64,000 nucleotides of DNA from Pachyseris speciosa (Eukaryota; Cnidaria; Anthozoa; Scleractinia; Pachyseridae). The notes beneath the pieces are model-generated. The model was not told the DNA's origin. It made no database searches and was given only the letters and a program-made list of their open reading frames with translations. The stretch is taken from positions 288,501 through 352,500 of the forward strand of contig JAEMWC010000130.1 of NCBI GenBank assembly GCA_016490735.1, in the 5' to 3' direction. Below, in pieces: positions 22,082-31,567 of the stretch (the stretch's first letter is position 1; every line of letters starts with the position of its first letter). The position numbers and the translations under genes are program-made.

Positions 22082-23242
22082 CTGAAAAATAAAACAAGAC
22101 TTTATACCCACATGAATTAGAAGTAAACATACTGTAACAACAAAAGATTTTATAACTGAAGGGGCATATAATATTACTATTGTTATTGCATTTTAAGTTC
22201 AACCAAACTTACAAAACCTGTGGCTACACTGTAGCTTAATTGAATAAGCCACCATAACCCTTTTGCCACAAATGAGGGTAATCAATACAAAACAGAAAAA
22301 AAAAACATCTCAAACACTGTTTTCAACAAAGCAATTGAATGGCTTTGTGGAAAAAAGGCATAATTAGTAATGATTTGTACTTTAGATCTAACACCAGTCT
22401 GCGGGTACATGTAATAGTACAGTGAATTGAAAGAAATTTGGCTTTTGAAGTCAAAATAATCATCACTTGCTTGACTGTACAGTATGTCCTTTTGCATTAA
22501 CTCTTTCACACTCAATGCAATAATTTTATTCAATTAAATTAATTCAGGTAAAAAAATATTTAACCTAGGTTGAAAATCAATTTCCTTTGTCCCCTGGCCC
22601 TAACTACAGGCTTTTGATAGGTCGCAGAAAAAAGTCAAATTTTGTGGGATTTTGAGAGACAAATTCACGGGAAAATGGCAGATTTAACAGGAATTTTCAG
22701 GGCAAATTTCACCAAATCAATCAGTAAAAAACAGCCAATTTCATGGGAATTTTCTGGACAAATTTCACTGGAAAGTGCACTGATTTGACGAACATTTTTA
22801 ATGGAAAAAGGGGGAAAAAATGAACATTAGCCTACGTAATAACAACTGCAACAGAAACACCAACTACTTATAAATGTTCCCTATCAAAAACTGTCGATTT
22901 TGCAGGAAAATTTGAGCATTTAAAAGGAAAGGAATGTTGAAGTATTCCACATGTTTTCATGGATTTACAGGCATACCTGAATTTTTGTGGCTCTGTGACC
23001 ACACAAAATATCAGAAGCCCTGTAATTATGAATTTATAATTAGGGCTAGGAGACAAACAGAATTGAAATTCAACCTACAGGTTAACATTTTTTTTACCTG
23101 AATTTAATTTTTACCTGCAACATACATATAGAGTAATAAAAAAAAAACAGATTAAGGATAGTAAGGTGAACTCAATCATAATTTCACCCTGGGCACCTGC
23201 AATGCAAACAAGGTGCTTATTTGTATTACCAAGAGAACAGAC
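22082..23242. other. PBRM1 intron 3, decayed repeat words
   Basis: No coding exon is seen. From 22620 to 22930 words like GGAAAATT, AATTTCA and CAGGAATTTTC recur, similar in style to the AAATTT fields at 3.8 and 5.2 kb. Confidence 0.4.
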
Positions 23243-23340
23243 CTTCTCTTTGGGGCACGAATCAGAGATTCACAAAGAATTCTGCCATCTTCATCTCGAT
23301 AGTTTCTGATGGTTTCATACAACTCTGCACAAATATCCGC
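23243..23340 (-). CDS. PBRM1: polybromo-1 exon 3 (start of bromodomain 1)
   Basis: Minus-strand exon with acceptor TTCCTAG (23341-23347) and donor GTCTGT (23242 down). It starts in phase 0 and ends in phase 2. It encodes ADICAELYETIRNY, RDEDGRILCESLIRAPKRR. This matches the alpha-Z helix of PBRM1 bromodomain 1, in which human PBRM1 has the same Y-x-T-IRDY...GR-LCE-LFIRAPKRR pattern. It is the strongest single identifier of the gene. Confidence 0.93.
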
Positions 23341-23582
23341 CTAGGAAGAAATAACAAACTTAAGTAGCAATTAAAGCATAACTGGGTGTGTATATAGCTA
23401 ACTAAGGTCTGTGTTGCAAGTGTAGGTTGGGTGCTCACGGACCTGGGGGCTGGTACCACCGACCCAAACCCAGGTCGGTAGAACGTGTACCCCATAAGCC
23501 TGCCGTATCCACAACCCAGACAAAAGCCCCGTCCACCACACCAAGTCCCAAACCAAGCACCTGTCACACTGAACTAGGAGTT

Positions 23583-23880
23583 CAGTGGAAGAAAAAAAAA
23601 TAAATAAATACAGTATTAATAATAATAATAATAAAACTAAAGGGAGGGGAGGGAGGGGAAATACTCAAAAACACATGAGCTACAACACCCCATATACAGA
23701 GCAAGTAAGATTACAAGCACAAGGAAAAGGTGCACACATAAAATATAACGGAACCACTGCTGACCACTGGACTGCCTGAAGACGTCAGACATAAGCTAGA
23801 AAGGCTATAAGGCTGCCGGCAACCCACACTATACTAGCAAACGCTAACGCCATGCCATGCCAATAACTGAGCAAAAACTT
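23583..23880. other. AT microsatellite and unassigned repeat-like DNA
   Basis: PBRM1 intron 2. A run of AATAAATAAATA and (AAT)n at about 23597-23635 is followed by a purine-rich patch. The preceding 23420-23580 is GC-richer with self-complementary words (ACCTGGG / CCCAGGT), and may be a SINE-like insertion. No internal Pol III boxes were convincing. Confidence 0.35.
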
Positions 23881-24070
23881 GCTCCTAGTCGTTAACTAGG
23901 TTAAATTGCATTTAACCCCATTAAAAATAATTTTTATTCAATAAAAATAATTTTTGTCAAAAACATGAACCTGTGATACATTTCTGGGAGCTTCAAGTTG
24001 CAGTGATTTTGTTACCCCTGCAACCTGCATCCCCGATGTATAGAAATCCTAAAGGATACAAATTAATATA

Positions 24071-24071
<1 letters not shown>

Positions 24072-24135
<64 letters not shown>
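24072..24135. repeat. (ATT)n microsatellite
   Basis: About 21 uninterrupted ATT units. ORFs of poly-Ile on both strands are artefacts of this run. Confidence 0.95.
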
Positions 24136-24136
<1 letters not shown>

Positions 24137-24415
24137 GCATTCCACAGGACACAAAAATGGCAAACATGCATGCTGCAATTGGTTGTGAAATGATCAATCA
24201 AAGAATGTCCTGTTTGTGTGATTTAGAATCTATCTTCAACACAACTTATCTCAAAACAAAAATATTGATTAGCTCAAAAATATATCTACACTGTAGAAGT
24301 AATTTGGGTATTCAATAAATCTGATCTGTTCCAAATGCTGTCATGTTTGTTTTGTGTTGATGCCAGGAGGACCCTGGGAACAAGGTCATACCAATATGAA
24401 ATAAACCATAAGTAC

Positions 24416-24562
24416 AGTGCTCTCATCAGACTTTTCCATGTGAGAGACAGACTGGGACATTATGTCATTTGTTGAAATAGTCTTGTTTGCTTCGGTTTCT
24501 CGTCTTTTCTTCGCTTCGCTTTCTTTGGTTGGTTCTTCATTCTCAGAGTTGTCTTCATTCAA
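24416..24562 (-). CDS. PBRM1: polybromo-1 exon 2 (charged N-terminal linker)
   Basis: Minus-strand exon with acceptor TTTCAG (24563-24568) and candidate donor GTACTT (24415 down). It is 147 nt, phase 0 on both sides, and fits between exon 1 and exon 3. It encodes a Glu/Lys/Ser/Thr-rich segment (LNEDNSENEEPTKESEAKKR, then a segment ending HMEKSDEST) with no domain. The N-terminus of PBRM1 is poorly conserved, so identity rests on position and phase. The donor is non-optimal, and a different 3' boundary is possible. Confidence 0.7.
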
Positions 24563-25539
24563 CTGAAACCCTGGCTTTTTTGCTTTATGATTAATATTAA
24601 ATGATTATTATTTTTACCATTTTGTCATAAATAAAGATGGGCTGGCTCGCCACACAGTCATGTAAATAAAATTGAAAACAAATATGGCTGACTTAGCCTG
24701 CGTATCAAGCATTTCTGCTGGATTTCCAGGCAAAGAAGGACTAACAAAGGGATTTTTCAATGTTTTGGCCACATTGCTTGGTCTTTCTTTGCTTGGAAAC
24801 CCCACAGAAACACTTCCTACACAGGTTAATGGCAGACTATTGCTCAAATGTAACAGTGCTGCTCATTAGCTTCTGTGTCACTGACCCAGCCAATCATAAG
24901 TTCCTTGGCTGATTTTAGAGTTTCCTCTAGCAGCATTTACCTTTTAGAGTGTTTGAAGCTTACTTTGCTCCTTTGAGCCCTGAGGGCCCTTTCATAACTG
25001 CACAAAACTGCACAAAACAGCACAAAACTGTCACGTTCTTAGCCTTGCTAATAAATCCATCATGATTTTTCTCTAAAGCCCCGGATAAATGATCAAACAT
25101 TTTCTCCAACAACTTAACAACAAAACATGTTCTTCCAACAAGATGTTGGACAAAAATTTTTGATCGTTTAGTCGGGTTCAAGTCTGCAGCTTCCCTACAA
25201 TTTAAGCTTAAGTGAAAACTTGATTTGAGGCGCTGGCAGTGACTTCTTTGGAAGAAGGATCAGGACAACATCCATTTCATTACAGAAAGTGAAATATACC
25301 TTTGACGCAAGTTTCGCTTTCACCAATATAAAACAAAAATTGTCACTTGCCATCAACCTTGCAATCTTTAAATCAGCTGTTTAAATGCAACGATAGCAGA
25401 GTGATAACCTACAGTGTTTACTTTCATAAGTTTATGTTGTCAGATTCAGCTGTGGTGTTTCTTTGTCACACACAAGGTGACTGTGATAAACTCATTTATA
25501 TTCAGACATGACAAGAAAATAGTTTCTCTCTATCCTTAC
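24563..25539. other. PBRM1 intron 1
   Basis: Non-coding. Small pairs of related words (for example around 24700-24850) but no element identified. Confidence 0.4.
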
Positions 25540-25674
25540 CGGGTCAGTGTTTGGTGAAGTAGATCGCTTTCTTCGCTTCTTATCGTGGCCATCTCTTCCC
25601 TCAGATGTGTATTCTTGAGTCCTTCCACCACCGCTGGAAGTAGCATCGCCACCAATGCGTTTACGCTTCGTCAT
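25540..25674 (-). CDS. PBRM1: polybromo-1 exon 1 (initiator exon)
   Basis: The ATG at 25672-25674 begins a 45-codon basic N-terminus (MTKRKRIGGDATSSGGGR ... KKRRKRSTSPNTDP), which ends at a strong donor GTAAGG (25539 down) in phase 0. Human PBRM1 likewise starts with a short basic, Ser-rich, KRRR-containing stretch just before bromodomain 1, which suggests a nuclear localisation signal. A stop precedes it in frame, so this is the likely true start. The promoter must lie just to the right, at about 25.7-26 kb. I see no clear TATA box. Confidence 0.85.
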
Positions 25675-27640
25675 TTTCTACAAAAAAAATTGTCTAGCGT
25701 GCTTCCTGAAGCCTTAATAACTCGGCTTACAAATTATATAACACAAAATAGTACACATACGTACCAAGACGAACTCTTTCCTTTGTCACATGTGGGTCAC
25801 TCTTTCGTTTATACTTCAGTGAAGCGCGCGTTCAAAAGAGATGCCTGCGAAATCTCAGCGGATTTCTATTACAACAAGTAGCTGTGTCATATATTGTACC
25901 TATAATGTCTAGTAACGTTAATAGTAACTCTTAAAAAATTATGCACTTTTCCTTACAAAGTACTTCATTAATCAGTGCATTGAAACTATTTGCGGCTGTC
26001 TATAGCCCGGATGATGAGGAGGAAATGCACTGCAACTTGAAAAAAGTTAGGTTAACTTTTTTTCAAGTTTCGTCATTGTGAACCGAAAAATCGCCATGAA
26101 TTAATACTACTTCCTTTTCCGTCCAAGAAATAATTAGAAATATACTGCTTCGTGTTAGACGGGCCGATGGCGTAATAGATAAAGTACTTCCTCACAATTT
26201 CAACACCTTACCACAAGAATTGCCGTGACAGTGCCCCTTTAATTTGGAAAGGAATGAGGATATCTGGGCCTACTGAGCCAATCAGGGGCACCCAACGAGA
26301 CAAATCAACCAAAAGCTGTAAGGCATTTTTAAGTACCTTATGGTGTTTGAAGTCTGTTTAAAGTGATGTTTTCGTTGGCTAGAAGAATTCGATCTGTTCG
26401 GATTCCTTAGCTGAAATTTTAATTGCGGCCGAAAATGTTAGGGAACAAAATCTTCCTTTGAGAAAATGACTTCCCACAAATTTTCTAGGGAACTATTTTC
26501 TTTCCGAAAATGCTAGGTGACGTTTTTCAGACTACCAAAACAGCAAATACGACCCTTCCGAACACGTCAGGGGCTATTATTTCCTCACTGATCTTTTAGG
26601 CCACGTCTCAGTTACGAAAATCCAAGTGTATTTTTAATCGACGCCGAAAGCCAAAGGCGAACCGAACCGAACCGAACAGATATCTACCGAAACTTGCCAT
26701 TGGGTGCCCTTGGCCAATGTGAGTCACGTTCAGACATGGCCCATTATCCAGGATTACTGCCAAATGGAATAACCCGGAGTTGGGCCAAAGCTCAGATTCA
26801 AGTTGCCTGGCACGGTCTGCAAGCAGGCCTAGTCTGCCAAGGCCCGTTTCAGTTAAACGTCGCATTTCACATGTACCGAATCAAAATGGTTTCGTTATTT
26901 TTAAACACTAACTCTTTGATGGATCGATACTCCCACAATTTTTCTAACCATATTTTGAACTATTGTGAGCATGAAGCGCAGAAATGTACACGCTTTTAAT
27001 TTCATAAGACTGAGTTTTATTCAGTATTCAAAGTACTTTCCATGGGATTTAATTCAGTACCCAGTTCCTAAATTTTAATTTTCTTACAAATGATAAACAA
27101 AGTTCAAGTGTTACTAGAAAGCGCTACACGGGTAAATAAATAGAGTGTACCTTTTTTGAAATACGATGTCATGTCCCCTCCTGATTTACCTTAACAAGCA
27201 TTCATAGGCTGTACAGGACTCCAGAGAAACAGCCGAATACACACATGCAGGTTGGTTTTCGGTGTTTCTCATTTCAAGGAATGACCTTGGAGTCAGGGTG
27301 AACAACGGATAGAGCTGAGACCACTCAGATTCAAACCTTCATACTTCAAGCATGCTGAAAGACATGCACTCCGTGAATGTTCTCTATCATACACCTCCAC
27401 CCACTCAGATAGTTGTTTCGTCGTAGAGATCAAAGATGTTAAGTCATGACGGAAGTCTGTGGGCTGGAATTTGGTGGGGGCGCTGACTGGCGTGGTTTAG
27501 GCGCTAACCTTATGTGGCTGTTGCTGCTCGTAAGGTAGCCTCCCACGCAGTCGTTTCTAGGGGACTCATATTTCACCTCCTCCCCACAAACGCCTGGAGG
27601 CCCCTTGCCCCAGTTTTAGCGCTCCTTTTCATGGGTCACA
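25675..27640. other. Intergenic DNA right of PBRM1
   Basis: It contains the PBRM1 upstream region. A short perfect-looking hairpin built from AACTTGAAAAAAGTTAGG and its reverse complement lies at about 26033-26072. A lone MITE right end (GTGACAGTGCCCCTTTAA) is at about 26227-26244. There is no convincing gene. The 85- and 101-codon ORFs at 26.6-27.0 kb are antisense to each other and lack protein-like features. Confidence 0.45.
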
Positions 27641-27773
27641 ATAAGAATGCTTGGATATAAAACTATGAAGCCTCTAAGATTTTGTTCTACCGACGATATG
27701 TCGACGACAGTTTTTGTGTATTTAAGAATGAGCATGCAAGATGCTGTTTCCTGCTATAATTATCTCAATTCTC

Positions 27774-27846
<73 letters not shown>
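27774..27846. repeat. Compound (ATAG/ACAG)n microsatellite
   Basis: About eighteen tetranucleotide units: ATAG, then a block of ACAG, then ATAG again. It interrupts the RT coding of PLE-3. Confidence 0.95.
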
Positions 27847-27847
<1 letters not shown>

Positions 27848-28230
27848 TTTCTCAACATCCTAACATACGTTTTACCATGGGGAAAGAAGTAGATCATAAA
27901 TTAGCATTCTTGGATGTCTTAGTTCAGAACGTACTCTAAATCTTCGGACCTCCGTTTTCCGTCTCCTTGCCAACTATTTCTGTTTTACTGCATTCTCCTA
28001 CAAAATTGGTCTTGTTACAACGCTGGTGGACAGAGTTTACAAAATTAACAACTCTTGGTTGGGCTTTCATAATGACATAAAGGATCTCACTTTTATTCTA
28101 GTTACGAAAAAACCTCTTCCCCGTTCATATTATAGCGAAGATTGTAAATCAATGGTAATGGAACTCAAAACTGCCCTTCAGATAACGCGCAGGTTCAGCC
28201 ATCTGTTTCATCTTACTATTTTAAGTTACC

Positions 28231-28527
28231 TTGTGTAGGTCCCTTTTCTATGGAAGCGCACAGAAGATTACGCGGAAACTCATTCAACGCTACTGTACCA
28301 ATATTGAAGTCGAGTTGGTTTTTTCTTCTTTCAAAGTCGGTAATATGTTCAGTGTGAAGGATCCTGTGCTCTTCGATCTCCATTCGCGTGTTGTTTACAA
28401 ATTTTCTTGTGCCGGATGTAATGCCTGTTGCATCGGCGAAACCAGCCGACATCTCTCAACACGCATTCGTGAACATCTGAGTAGGGACAGGAACTCGCAC
28501 AATTTGTCAGCATTTACAACAGTCTGA
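28231..28527 (+). pseudogene. PLE-3 GIY-YIG endonuclease fragment
   Basis: VVYKFSCAGCNACCIGETSR is the Cys-bearing GIY-YIG core, although the YIG tyrosine is Cys here (CCIGET). It is followed by HLSTRIREHL. Upstream residues (QRYCTNIEVELVFSSFKVGN) are the conserved linker before the endonuclease. The frame stops after ...HNLSAFTTV, before the usual C-terminal region, through a frameshift or deletion. Confidence 0.75.
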
Positions 28528-28987
28528 GATAAGCCGCAGACTGTGTTGCACCCAGTAGATTTCAGCTACTTTTAAAAGAAGCCGTTCATATCCGCTGGGA
28601 AAATCCCACGTTAAACAAGCAGCATAAACATGCCGAGCTGACTCTTTCTTTTTGATGTGATTTTCCTTTGCGTTATTCCTTTTGTTATTTAGTTTTACTC
28701 ACTACGACAATTTTGTGCCACAGCTGTGATTATTTTGCTGTTCATACTTTGTTTCTCTATGTACATCCGGTTTCAAGAAATGTCCCAGGTCTCGCGCATT
28801 TAAGTATTGCCCGTTAACTTCAGTTTTTAAAAAATTGTACACGTCAATGGTACGTGTAGTATAAATTCAAATTTCAACTGTAAACTAATTCAGTTCACAA
28901 CTGATGATGATCGTTGAACGATCGAAACATGTCTTGTTTTTAACTCAAAGTGGTGGTTCATTTCCGTTGGTGGTGACGAGAGATCTG

Positions 28988-29427
28988 GGGTGCTTACCAT
29001 TTGCCAGAAAAATCCGGATGGAATGACCGTTGAATCATTTAACGGTAAGCGATTTTCCGAATTTACCGACCAACTGGATGAGATTGGGGGTGCTTACCAT
29101 TTGTCAGAAAAAACCGGAAATTTCGGTTTGAAGTCAAATGGTAAGGTAATTTTCCGGAAAATCTTTTCGGAAATTGTGGACAACCTCCAGAGGTAGCCCT
29201 CTTTTTCCGTTCGGAAAGGAATTTCGGAAAATTGCTTACCATTTGAGCGAATCGTTCCGTTTCCAGGTCCTTTAGCGCCAGAACGAGTGAGTGCGCATGA
29301 CGGAACGCCTTGCAGTAAATGGTAAGTGCCAATCTCATCCCGTTGGTCGGTAAATTAGGAAAATTGCTTACCATTATTCAACAGTCGTTCCATCCGGATT
29401 CTTTTGACAAACGGAGCTTACAATTTA
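28988..29427. repeat. Nested foldback element built on GCTTACCATTT words
   Basis: The left arm at about 28988-29087 pairs imperfectly with about 29329-29427. The interior carries further inverted copies of GCTTACCATTT / AAATGGTAAGC (for example 29092, 29140, 29237, 29318). At least seven copies of this word occur in 450 bp. It probably represents one MITE family copy inserted in, or recombined with, another. Confidence 0.75.
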
Positions 29428-29497
29428 CTGCAAGGCGTTCCGTCATGCGCACTCACTCGTTCTGGAGCAAAAGGACCTGGAAACGGAACGGTTCGGT
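29258..29497. repeat. Second inverted pair, about 66-bp arms
   Basis: 29258-29325 (includes AGAACGAGTGAGTGCGCATG) is the inverted partner of 29431-29497 with one small length difference. It overlaps the outer foldback, so the arms are interleaved rather than simply nested. Its right end abuts PLE RT and polymerase remnants at 29.5 kb. Confidence 0.75.
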
Positions 29498-29499
29498 TA

Positions 29500-29610
29500 A
29501 ATGACAACACCTTCAAGACATCCATTTACCGGAAGAAGACATTCACTGGCCTCTACACCAAATGGGATTCGTTCACACCGCGCAAATACAAAATTAATCT
29601 CATTCGTACG
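29500..29610 (+). pseudogene. PLE reverse transcriptase C-terminal scrap
   Basis: The frame reads TSIYRKKTFTGLYTKWDSFT then PRKYKINLIRT, the conserved block after the RT thumb in PLEs (TS-x-YRKPTFTGLYT). It fuses directly in frame to DNA polymerase B sequence at about 29612. The fusion is a junction of two remnants, not a designed protein. Confidence 0.75.
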
Positions 29611-29611
29611 C

Positions 29612-29823
29612 ATTTTCGCATGAGAGACGGGCGGATGGTAACTTACGTGCAGCAAAAACTGGACCTGAGCGCCTTCTACGACAAACTGTGGGTGTCGCCG
29701 GACAGGATCCACACCGAACCCATTGAATTTCATATCCAACCAGGTTTGGAAGGAGGAGGCTCGGTATTCGGTGGGACAACCATCAACTCTTCCCGAACAA
29801 AGCTGCGTTTCGGCCCATTATAA
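29612..29823 (+). pseudogene. Polinton-type DNA polymerase B, extreme C-terminus
   Basis: Residues FRMRDGRMVTYVQQKLDLSA and then the block ending RIHTEPIEFH match the last part of protein-primed family B polymerases of cnidarian Polintons. The polymerase of unit A stops about 40 codons before this region. Everything upstream, including exonuclease and palm, is gone, replaced by PLE sequence. The ORF runs on to 29823. The last 25 codons (GGTTINSSRTKLRFGPL) may be the natural end. It converges on the integrase gene, whose end lies near 29870. Confidence 0.7.
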
Positions 29824-29869
29824 TCCTATACAGGACAGGCTGACCCGGTTGCACCATGACCCTTTCAAC

Positions 29870-30727
29870 CTAGAGCACTTTCAAGGAACAGACTGGGTCT
29901 GTGGCTCTTCGTGTACCTCCCTCCAACTCCTCAGGTTGGAACAGATAGCGTACTTCTTCACCAAGGGGGGGGGGGGGGGTTCGGTCGCACCAACAGGTTT
30001 GGAATACGGAGTTGCCGGCTGGGCAAAAACAGATTGTTTTCGGATCGCATCTGCGGGTTTCAACCCTGTCAGCCGCGTGGTCTGGTTGTTGAGCGCAGCA
30101 ACAACCCTTGCAAGCCTTGCCACCCACACAACAGACCGCTCACCCTCCGGCAGCCGCATTTCGACTGTGTATTGGTGTCCGAACAGACGCTCAGCAATAG
30201 TGCGGTTGAAGCGTTCCAAAATCGCCTGGTCGCGGTGAATTTCAACATGTCCACGGCGAAGGCCCGTTCCATGACTCTGGAAACAGCCCCCATGAACTAC
30301 CGCCCCGGGTCCACCTGCAGCAGCTTTGGCCATTTGAGAGGCCCGCGCTTGTAAATCCTTTCAAAGGTCCGGGCAACTTCGTCAGAATTTTTTGAGGTCA
30401 GAGGCTCTGATCTGCTGCCTTGAAGCGGCTGGCCACGTCGACCACAGTCAGCGCGTATTTGAACGTTTTGCGCCCCACCTTGTCGTGTACATGTGGCATG
30501 AAGAGCAGGTCATCTTGGTGCACCTTGTTTGGTGTGAAAACATCGAACTTCGGCCGAGGAATACGCCGCGGCGCGGGATGAAAGATCTGCCAAAGCGCCT
30601 GCCCGATAAGCCACTTTTTTGCTGCCTCTTCAGGTACCTTTGCGGCTTCAGAAAGTTTTTTAATTGCGGCCAAGCCTTTCCAATAACCTTTAGGGCTGTA
30701 GTAAATTTTAGAAAGGCGTTTCTGCAA
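29870..30727 (-). pseudogene. Polinton integrase, unit A
   Basis: The retroviral-type DDE integrase would insert the element. The N-terminal ORF (30727-30398) begins MQKRLSKIYYSPKGYWKGL, the helical Polinton N-domain (YY-x-P-x-GYW-G), and includes HQDDLLFMPHVHDK and FKYALTVVDVASRF (first catalytic Asp region). The middle ORF (30333-29881) carries RDQAILERFNRTIAERLFGH (third catalytic Glu) and the RLTGLKPADAI segment. The true C-terminus, VRYLFQPEELEGGTRRATDP, lies in a third frame. Frameshifts occur between 30400 and 30330 and at a 15-C run near 29967-29981. The part with the second Asp is out of frame. Confidence 0.85.
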
Positions 30728-30792
30728 GGCAGATGTTTCCTACCTCGAGGTGGGGTTTTTTTCCATTTGAACCTATAAAACAGTGGGGAAAG

Positions 30793-31250
30793 ATGGCTCA
30801 CAACACAAACCAAAGGGTGTGCTGTGGGGAAACGATGGTTGAGGACCATGAGAATTTCGAACTTGTTTGTCAAAGTTGCCAAAGGGTTGAGGAGCTCGGC
30901 ACCCCAACCAAAACCAGGGAGGAGGTGGGGTGGGCAGCCAACCCTGTTTCATACACCCACCTTCGCAAAATTCTCGATAAACACGGAATATTAGACGCCG
31001 TTAACACCACCACTTCCCGTCTCGGTGGAAGTTTTTGGGAATCATCATACGCGATTTCAGGGAGTTTATTTATCCCAAGTCAGTGAATTTAGTCTGCTTT
31101 CTGCATGATTACGTTCAGCGGTTCCAGAACGAGCTTGGCCGCGCAAAAAAGAAACTCTTTCCTGTCGTCGAAAAAATACACCCAGCAACACATCGCCGGG
31201 CGAAAGAAAGGTTCGATGCATGGTGGTGGGACTTGAATCAAACAACGTGA
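30793..31250 (+). pseudogene. Zinc-ribbon protein, unit A (one ribbon)
   Basis: The ATG at 30793 lies 18 bases downstream of TATAAAA (30774-30780). The N-terminus has a four-cysteine ribbon: VCCGE ... ENFELVCQSCQRVEEL, ending TPTKTREEVGW. A second part, YTHLRKILDKHGILDAVN, precedes a frameshift near 31035. The other frame continues through LVCFLHDYVQRFQNELGRAK to HPATHRRAKERFDAWWWD. The ribbon plus downstream helices is reminiscent of late transcription factors of large DNA viruses, but I cannot prove that. It is transcribed away from the integrase, with starts about 65 bp apart. Confidence 0.65.
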
Positions 31251-31270
31251 TTACGGTCTTCACACCGCGT

Positions 31271-31540
31271 TCACTCCGCGACGAAACGTTTGGCGTATTT
31301 CGCCTGGATTTTTCCGGGGATTTCCATGCAGTGGTCGCTGACGAAGTCGTCAACCATTTTCAGCCTGTCGAGAAAGGCTTTTTCATTGAAAGTCTCACCC
31401 CTGAGGTGGAAGCGAATCGCGTCCAGAACTTTTTTGTATTCGACTCGGGCGAAGTTGGCCCTCTCAGCCTTTATGTCGTATTTTATGAAGCTTGCCACAC
31501 CTTTGACGACAAGCCCGAAGCCCGTCAAAGTGGCAAACAC
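31271..31540 (-). pseudogene. Helical membrane-type protein, unit A, 5' truncated
   Basis: Reads MFATLTGFGLVVKGVASFIK, then VEYKKVLDAIRFHLRGETFN and RLKMVDDFVSDHCMEIP. A related protein with two hydrophobic segments followed by R-x-YLRG and R-L-x-DD-x-I-x-DFCP is frequent in cnidarian Polintons. The function is unknown to me. The first half (present in unit B) is missing here, and the gene abuts the fibre gene end at 31568. The apparent ATG start is only the first Met after the break. Confidence 0.65.
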
Positions 31541-31567
31541 AGTCGGCTTCGAGAGCGGGCAGAAGGT

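Larger units (their letters stand above)
27650..28640 (+). mobile_element. Penelope-like element PLE-3, 3' half
   Basis: It contains the RT C block (FYRRYVDDSFCVF near 27683-27721) followed by a tetranucleotide microsatellite, more RT C-terminal remnants (DHKLAFLDVLVQN near 27892-27930), then a GIY-YIG domain. The 3' flank to about 28935 holds GAACGATCGAAACATGTC, a PLE-type tail. Several stops and shifts; dead. Confidence 0.75.

Noticed and set aside
23420..23580. Possible tRNA or tRNA-derived SINE
   Set aside because: Self-complementary words exist, but no cloverleaf with correct arm spacing and no convincing A and B boxes could be laid out.
23973..24188. Poly-isoleucine ORFs on both strands
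   Set aside because: Caused by the (ATT)n microsatellite.
24672..24869. 65-codon ORF with MKTNMADLACVSSISAG
   Set aside because: No splice-compatible ends and no domain. It is antisense to another ORF of the same length and sits in PBRM1 intron 1.
26608..26999. Opposed ORFs of 85 and 101 codons near 26.7 kb
   Set aside because: Mutually antisense and without protein-like motifs. Treated as chance ORFs in GC-richer intergenic DNA.
27774..27846. Regular repeats considered as a CRISPR-like array
   Set aside because: Tetranucleotide microsatellite without spacers. No CRISPR array is present in the window.
30733..31086. Zinc-ribbon gene as a clear VLTF3 homologue
   Set aside because: The ribbon and a following helix fit loosely, but I cannot see the diagnostic VLTF3 core, so I kept only the neutral zinc-ribbon call.
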